This document shows positions 5,552 to 7,568 of a stretch of DNA of 7,568 nucleotides, in pieces. The stretch comes from Candidatus Aerophobota bacterium (lineage in GTDB: Bacteria; Aerophobota; Aerophobia; Aerophobales; B3-G15). Position numbers and translations under genes: made by a program. Where the stretch lies: NCBI GenBank assembly GCA_030607765.1, contig JAUWJJ010000048.1, positions 1 through 7,568 on the forward strand. Reading direction: 5' to 3'. Positions within the stretch are counted from its first letter, which is position 1; the number at the start of each line of letters is the position of its first letter. The notes beneath the pieces were generated by a model. That model did no database searches and had not been told where the DNA came from. It saw only the letters and a list, made by a program, of their open reading frames with translations.

Positions 5552-6769
5552 TCAGTCATTTTTCAATACCTTCCTTTCCTCCCCTTTCTTTAATAATATC
5601 TGAAGAATGTCTTTTTCTGTAATAGTTCCTTTAAATACTCCTTCTTGAGAAACAATAATAAGAGGAAAATCAGAGTAAATTTTTACCTCCATAATTTCTC
5701 TAAGCACTGTATGTTCCGGGGCAACAAAGATACAGTTCTGTTTATCTTCCTCTTTAATTTCCTTTATATTATGATAATCTCTCAGGAAAATAGGTTTATC
5801 ACCTGCCATAACCTTTATGGGACGATTTTTTCTATCCAATTCTAAAAGTAGGCTACTTTTTTTATCCAAAGGGTAGTATTTAGTATCTTTAGTAGCTACT
5901 TTTCCTCTGTGTTCTAAAGTTATATTTGTAACCTTTCCTGCTGTAAGTACACCCGAGGGGTCAGCATTTTTAACGAAATCAGCTACGTATTCTGTTCGGG
6001 GATTGAGGATTATCTCTTCCGGTATCCCTATCTGAACTATCTCGCCTTCCTCCATAATAGCTATCCTGTCTCCTAATTTTAAAGCTTCGTCTAAATCATG
6101 AGTAACAAAGAAAATTGTTCTTCTCAATCGGCGGCGCAGCTCTAAAAGTTCAACTTGCATTTTTATTCGAATAAGAGGGTCAAGCGCACTAAATGGCTCA
6201 TCCATTAACAGAATTTCTGCTTTTGTAGCTAAGGCCCTGGCTAAGCCAACCCTTTGTTGCATTCCCCCTGATAGTTCAGGAGGGTAAGAATTTGCCCATT
6301 CCTTTAATCCTACAAGCTCCAGTATCTTTAGGGCTTTTTTTCTTCGGTACTCTTTAGATTTTTTTTGTATCTCCAGGTTAAAAGTTACATTGTAAAGTAC
6401 ACTCCTGCGAGGGAAAAGAGCAAAGTTTTGGAATACCATAGTTACATCGTAAGTTCTCATTTTTCTTAAGTTTGTTGGATCTAAAGAAGTAATTTCTACC
6501 TTCTCACCGTCTCTTTCTAAATAAATTTTTCCTCGTGTAGGTTCCACTAAGCGATTTATACATCTAAGTAAGGTGGATTTTCCACTTCCTGAGAGCCCCA
6601 TTACTACGAAAGTTTCTCCTGCTTGTACCTTGAACGTCACATCATTAACAGCAACTACCTGCTGGGTTTGAGAATAAATTTCATTTTTTTTCTTTCCTTC
6701 CCGCAGAAGCTCTAAAGCCTTTTCAGGATTTTTACCAAATATCTTGTAAACAGAATTTAATTGAATCAT
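5552..6769 (-). CDS. proV: Glycine betaine/proline-type ABC importer, ATPase subunit
   Basis: 405 residues, close to E. coli ProV (400). It has the ProV-type N-terminal extension before the core (KIFGKNPEKALELLREGKKK, 9-28). Core motifs are Walker A GLSGSGKST (58-66), Q-loop Q114 (VFQNFALFPRRSV), signature LSGGMQQR (167-174), Walker B ILLMDEP (186-192, catalytic E191) and switch H224. NPRTEYVADFV (256-266) is typical of ProV/OpuAA. Residues about 345-393 resemble the last CBS domain; the segment at 275-340 where the first CBS should lie is hard to recognise. In OpuA the CBS pair senses ionic strength, so osmotic gating may be altered here. It acts at the inner membrane face with ProW, four bases upstream. 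The weak ribosome site suggests translational coupling. Confidence 0.95.
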   Translation of the reverse strand: MIQLNSVYKIFGKNPEKALELLREGKKKNEIYSQTQQVVAVNDVTFKVQAGETFVVMGLSGSGKSTLLRCINRLVEPTRGKIYLERDGEKVEITSLDPTNLRKMRTYDVTMVFQNFALFPRRSVLYNVTFNLEIQKKSKEYRRKKALKILELVGLKEWANSYPPELSGGMQQRVGLARALATKAEILLMDEPFSALDPLIRIKMQVELLELRRRLRRTIFFVTHDLDEALKLGDRIAIMEEGEIVQIGIPEEIILNPRTEYVADFVKNADPSGVLTAGKVTNITLEHRGKVATKDTKYYPLDKKSSLLLELDRKNRPIKVMAGDKPIFLRDYHNIKEIKEEDKQNCIFVAPEHTVLREIMEVKIYSDFPLIIVSQEGVFKGTITEKDILQILLKKGEERKVLKND

Positions 6770-6773
6770 GTAA

Positions 6774-7568
6774 TTACTCTGTTCGAATTATTCTATCTAA
6801 AATCATAGCTAAAATAACGATTCCCAGGCCAGCTTCAAAACCCAGGCTTATATTTATAGTAGCCAGGGAACGCATCACCTCCCTACCTAATCCTCCACAA
6901 CCAATCATCGCTGCAATAACTACCATAGATAAAGACATCATTATACATTGATTAATTCCCATCATAATGGAAGGCATAGCATTGGGAATTTCCACTTTGT
7001 ACAGCATCTGCCAGAAGTTTGCTCCTAAGGCCTTTCCTGCTTCGGTTAACTCAGAGGGAAGCTGTTTTATCCCCAGGTAAGTAAGTCTCACCGGTGGTGG
7101 CAGGGCAAAAACTACAGTAGCTATTACTCCTGGAACTGTTCCCAATCCAAAAAACATTAAAGCCGGTATTAGATAAACAAAGGTGGGGATGGTTTGCATG
7201 AAATCTAAAATTGGACGAACAATTATATGAATAACTCTATTGTGAGCTGTTAAAATTCCCAGAGGTATTCCTATTACTACAGAAATTATAGTAGCAGTTA
7301 GAATCATAGCTAAGGTATCTATCATCAAGGACCATAAACCTAAATTTAATACTAACAATAAAGATCCTATAACAAAGAGACCTATCTGCCAGGTTTTAAT
7401 GCGCCAGGCTAACAGGGCTAAAACAGCTATAAAGATTAAAGGTGGAATAGCGAAGAGCGAACTTCCAAATTTATCTATCATCATACCTACCAGGGCAGAA
7501 AAACTATTAAATTCTACGCTAAAAGTCGTTTCCAGAGCATCTACCCCTCTTTCTACTATCTCACCCAG
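6774..7568 (-). CDS. proW: Glycine betaine/proline-type ABC importer, permease subunit (5' end beyond window)
   Basis: 264 residues are visible. The frame stays open past the internal ATG at 7484 to the right edge, and the added residues (LGEIVERGVDALETTF...) resemble the ProW/OpuAB N-terminus, so only about 15-20 residues are probably missing. Hydrophobic segments lie near visible residues 39-55, 60-78, 85-107, 129-155, 207-223 and 245-260. The EAA coupling loop is EAGKALGANFWQMLYKVEIP (176-195), which docks on the ATPase. QTIPTFVYLIPALMFFGLG (125-143) and GLGREVMRSL...LGFEAGLGIVILAMILDR are hallmarks of ProW/OpuAB. It forms the inner-membrane channel. The gene is transcribed before proV, the reverse of proVWX and opuA. 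A substrate-binding protein is not in view; it could lie to the right. The substrate could also be choline, carnitine or proline betaine. Confidence 0.95.
   Translation of the reverse strand: MGEIVERGVDALETTFSVEFNSFSALVGMMIDKFGSSLFAIPPLIFIAVLALLAWRIKTWQIGLFVIGSLLLVLNLGLWSLMIDTLAMILTATIISVVIGIPLGILTAHNRVIHIIVRPILDFMQTIPTFVYLIPALMFFGLGTVPGVIATVVFALPPPVRLTYLGIKQLPSELTEAGKALGANFWQMLYKVEIPNAMPSIMMGINQCIMMSLSMVVIAAMIGCGGLGREVMRSLATINISLGFEAGLGIVILAMILDRIIRTE

Noticed and set aside
7482..7484. Start of the permease at this internal ATG
   Set aside because: The frame stays open to the right edge, and the residues before it resemble the ProW/OpuAB N-terminal segment, so the gene is truncated by the window rather than starting here.

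Overview
AT-rich bacterial DNA (roughly 40% G+C by eye) with clean Shine-Dalgarno sites and sigma-70-like promoters. The gene mix (corrinoid protein, group III Fe-alcohol dehydrogenase, betaine-type ABC importer, ATP-type phosphofructokinase, LacD-type aldolase) suggests an anaerobic, fermentative or methylotrophic/acetogenic bacterium, possibly from an uncultivated lineage. The sequence alone does not fix the taxon, and no rRNA or tRNA is present.

Layout. (1) 1-352, minus: N-terminal third of a low-specificity L-threonine aldolase that runs off the left edge. (2) 353-590: divergent control region with one good promoter per direction and a small inverted repeat next to the pfkA promoter. (3) 591-1559, plus: complete 6-phosphofructokinase. 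(4) 1560-1816: a non-coding gap between convergent genes, filled by a cluster of GTAG-bounded palindromes (seven hairpin units in four elements) that look like REP/BIME elements. (5) 1817-7568, minus: six co-directional genes, probably one transcription unit entering from the right edge. In transcription order they are proW-like permease (5' end missing), proV-like ATPase, Fe-alcohol dehydrogenase, methyltransferase-type corrinoid protein, GTP cyclohydrolase I and LacD-type class I aldolase.

How the genes may work together. The importer would bring in glycine betaine or a similar quaternary amine. The corrinoid protein is the type that carries a methyl group taken from a methylamine or betaine to a pterin. 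FolE makes the first committed intermediate of tetrahydrofolate, the usual bacterial acceptor. The Fe-ADH could oxidise or reduce a small alcohol or aldehyde linked to this. No substrate-specific methyltransferase (MttB/MtgB/MtbB type), methylcorrinoid:pterin methyltransferase or betaine-binding protein is visible, so the pathway is an inference from neighbourhood. PfkA and the LacD-type aldolase face each other across the repeat cluster and could catalyse consecutive glycolytic steps.

The most distinctive signal is the repeat cluster: its GTAG-plus-hairpin design is the hallmark of REP sequences mobilised by TnpA_REP (RAYT) proteins, and two sequence-unrelated versions of that design sit side by side. 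The rest consists of recognisable protein families; I see no clearly undescribed protein system.
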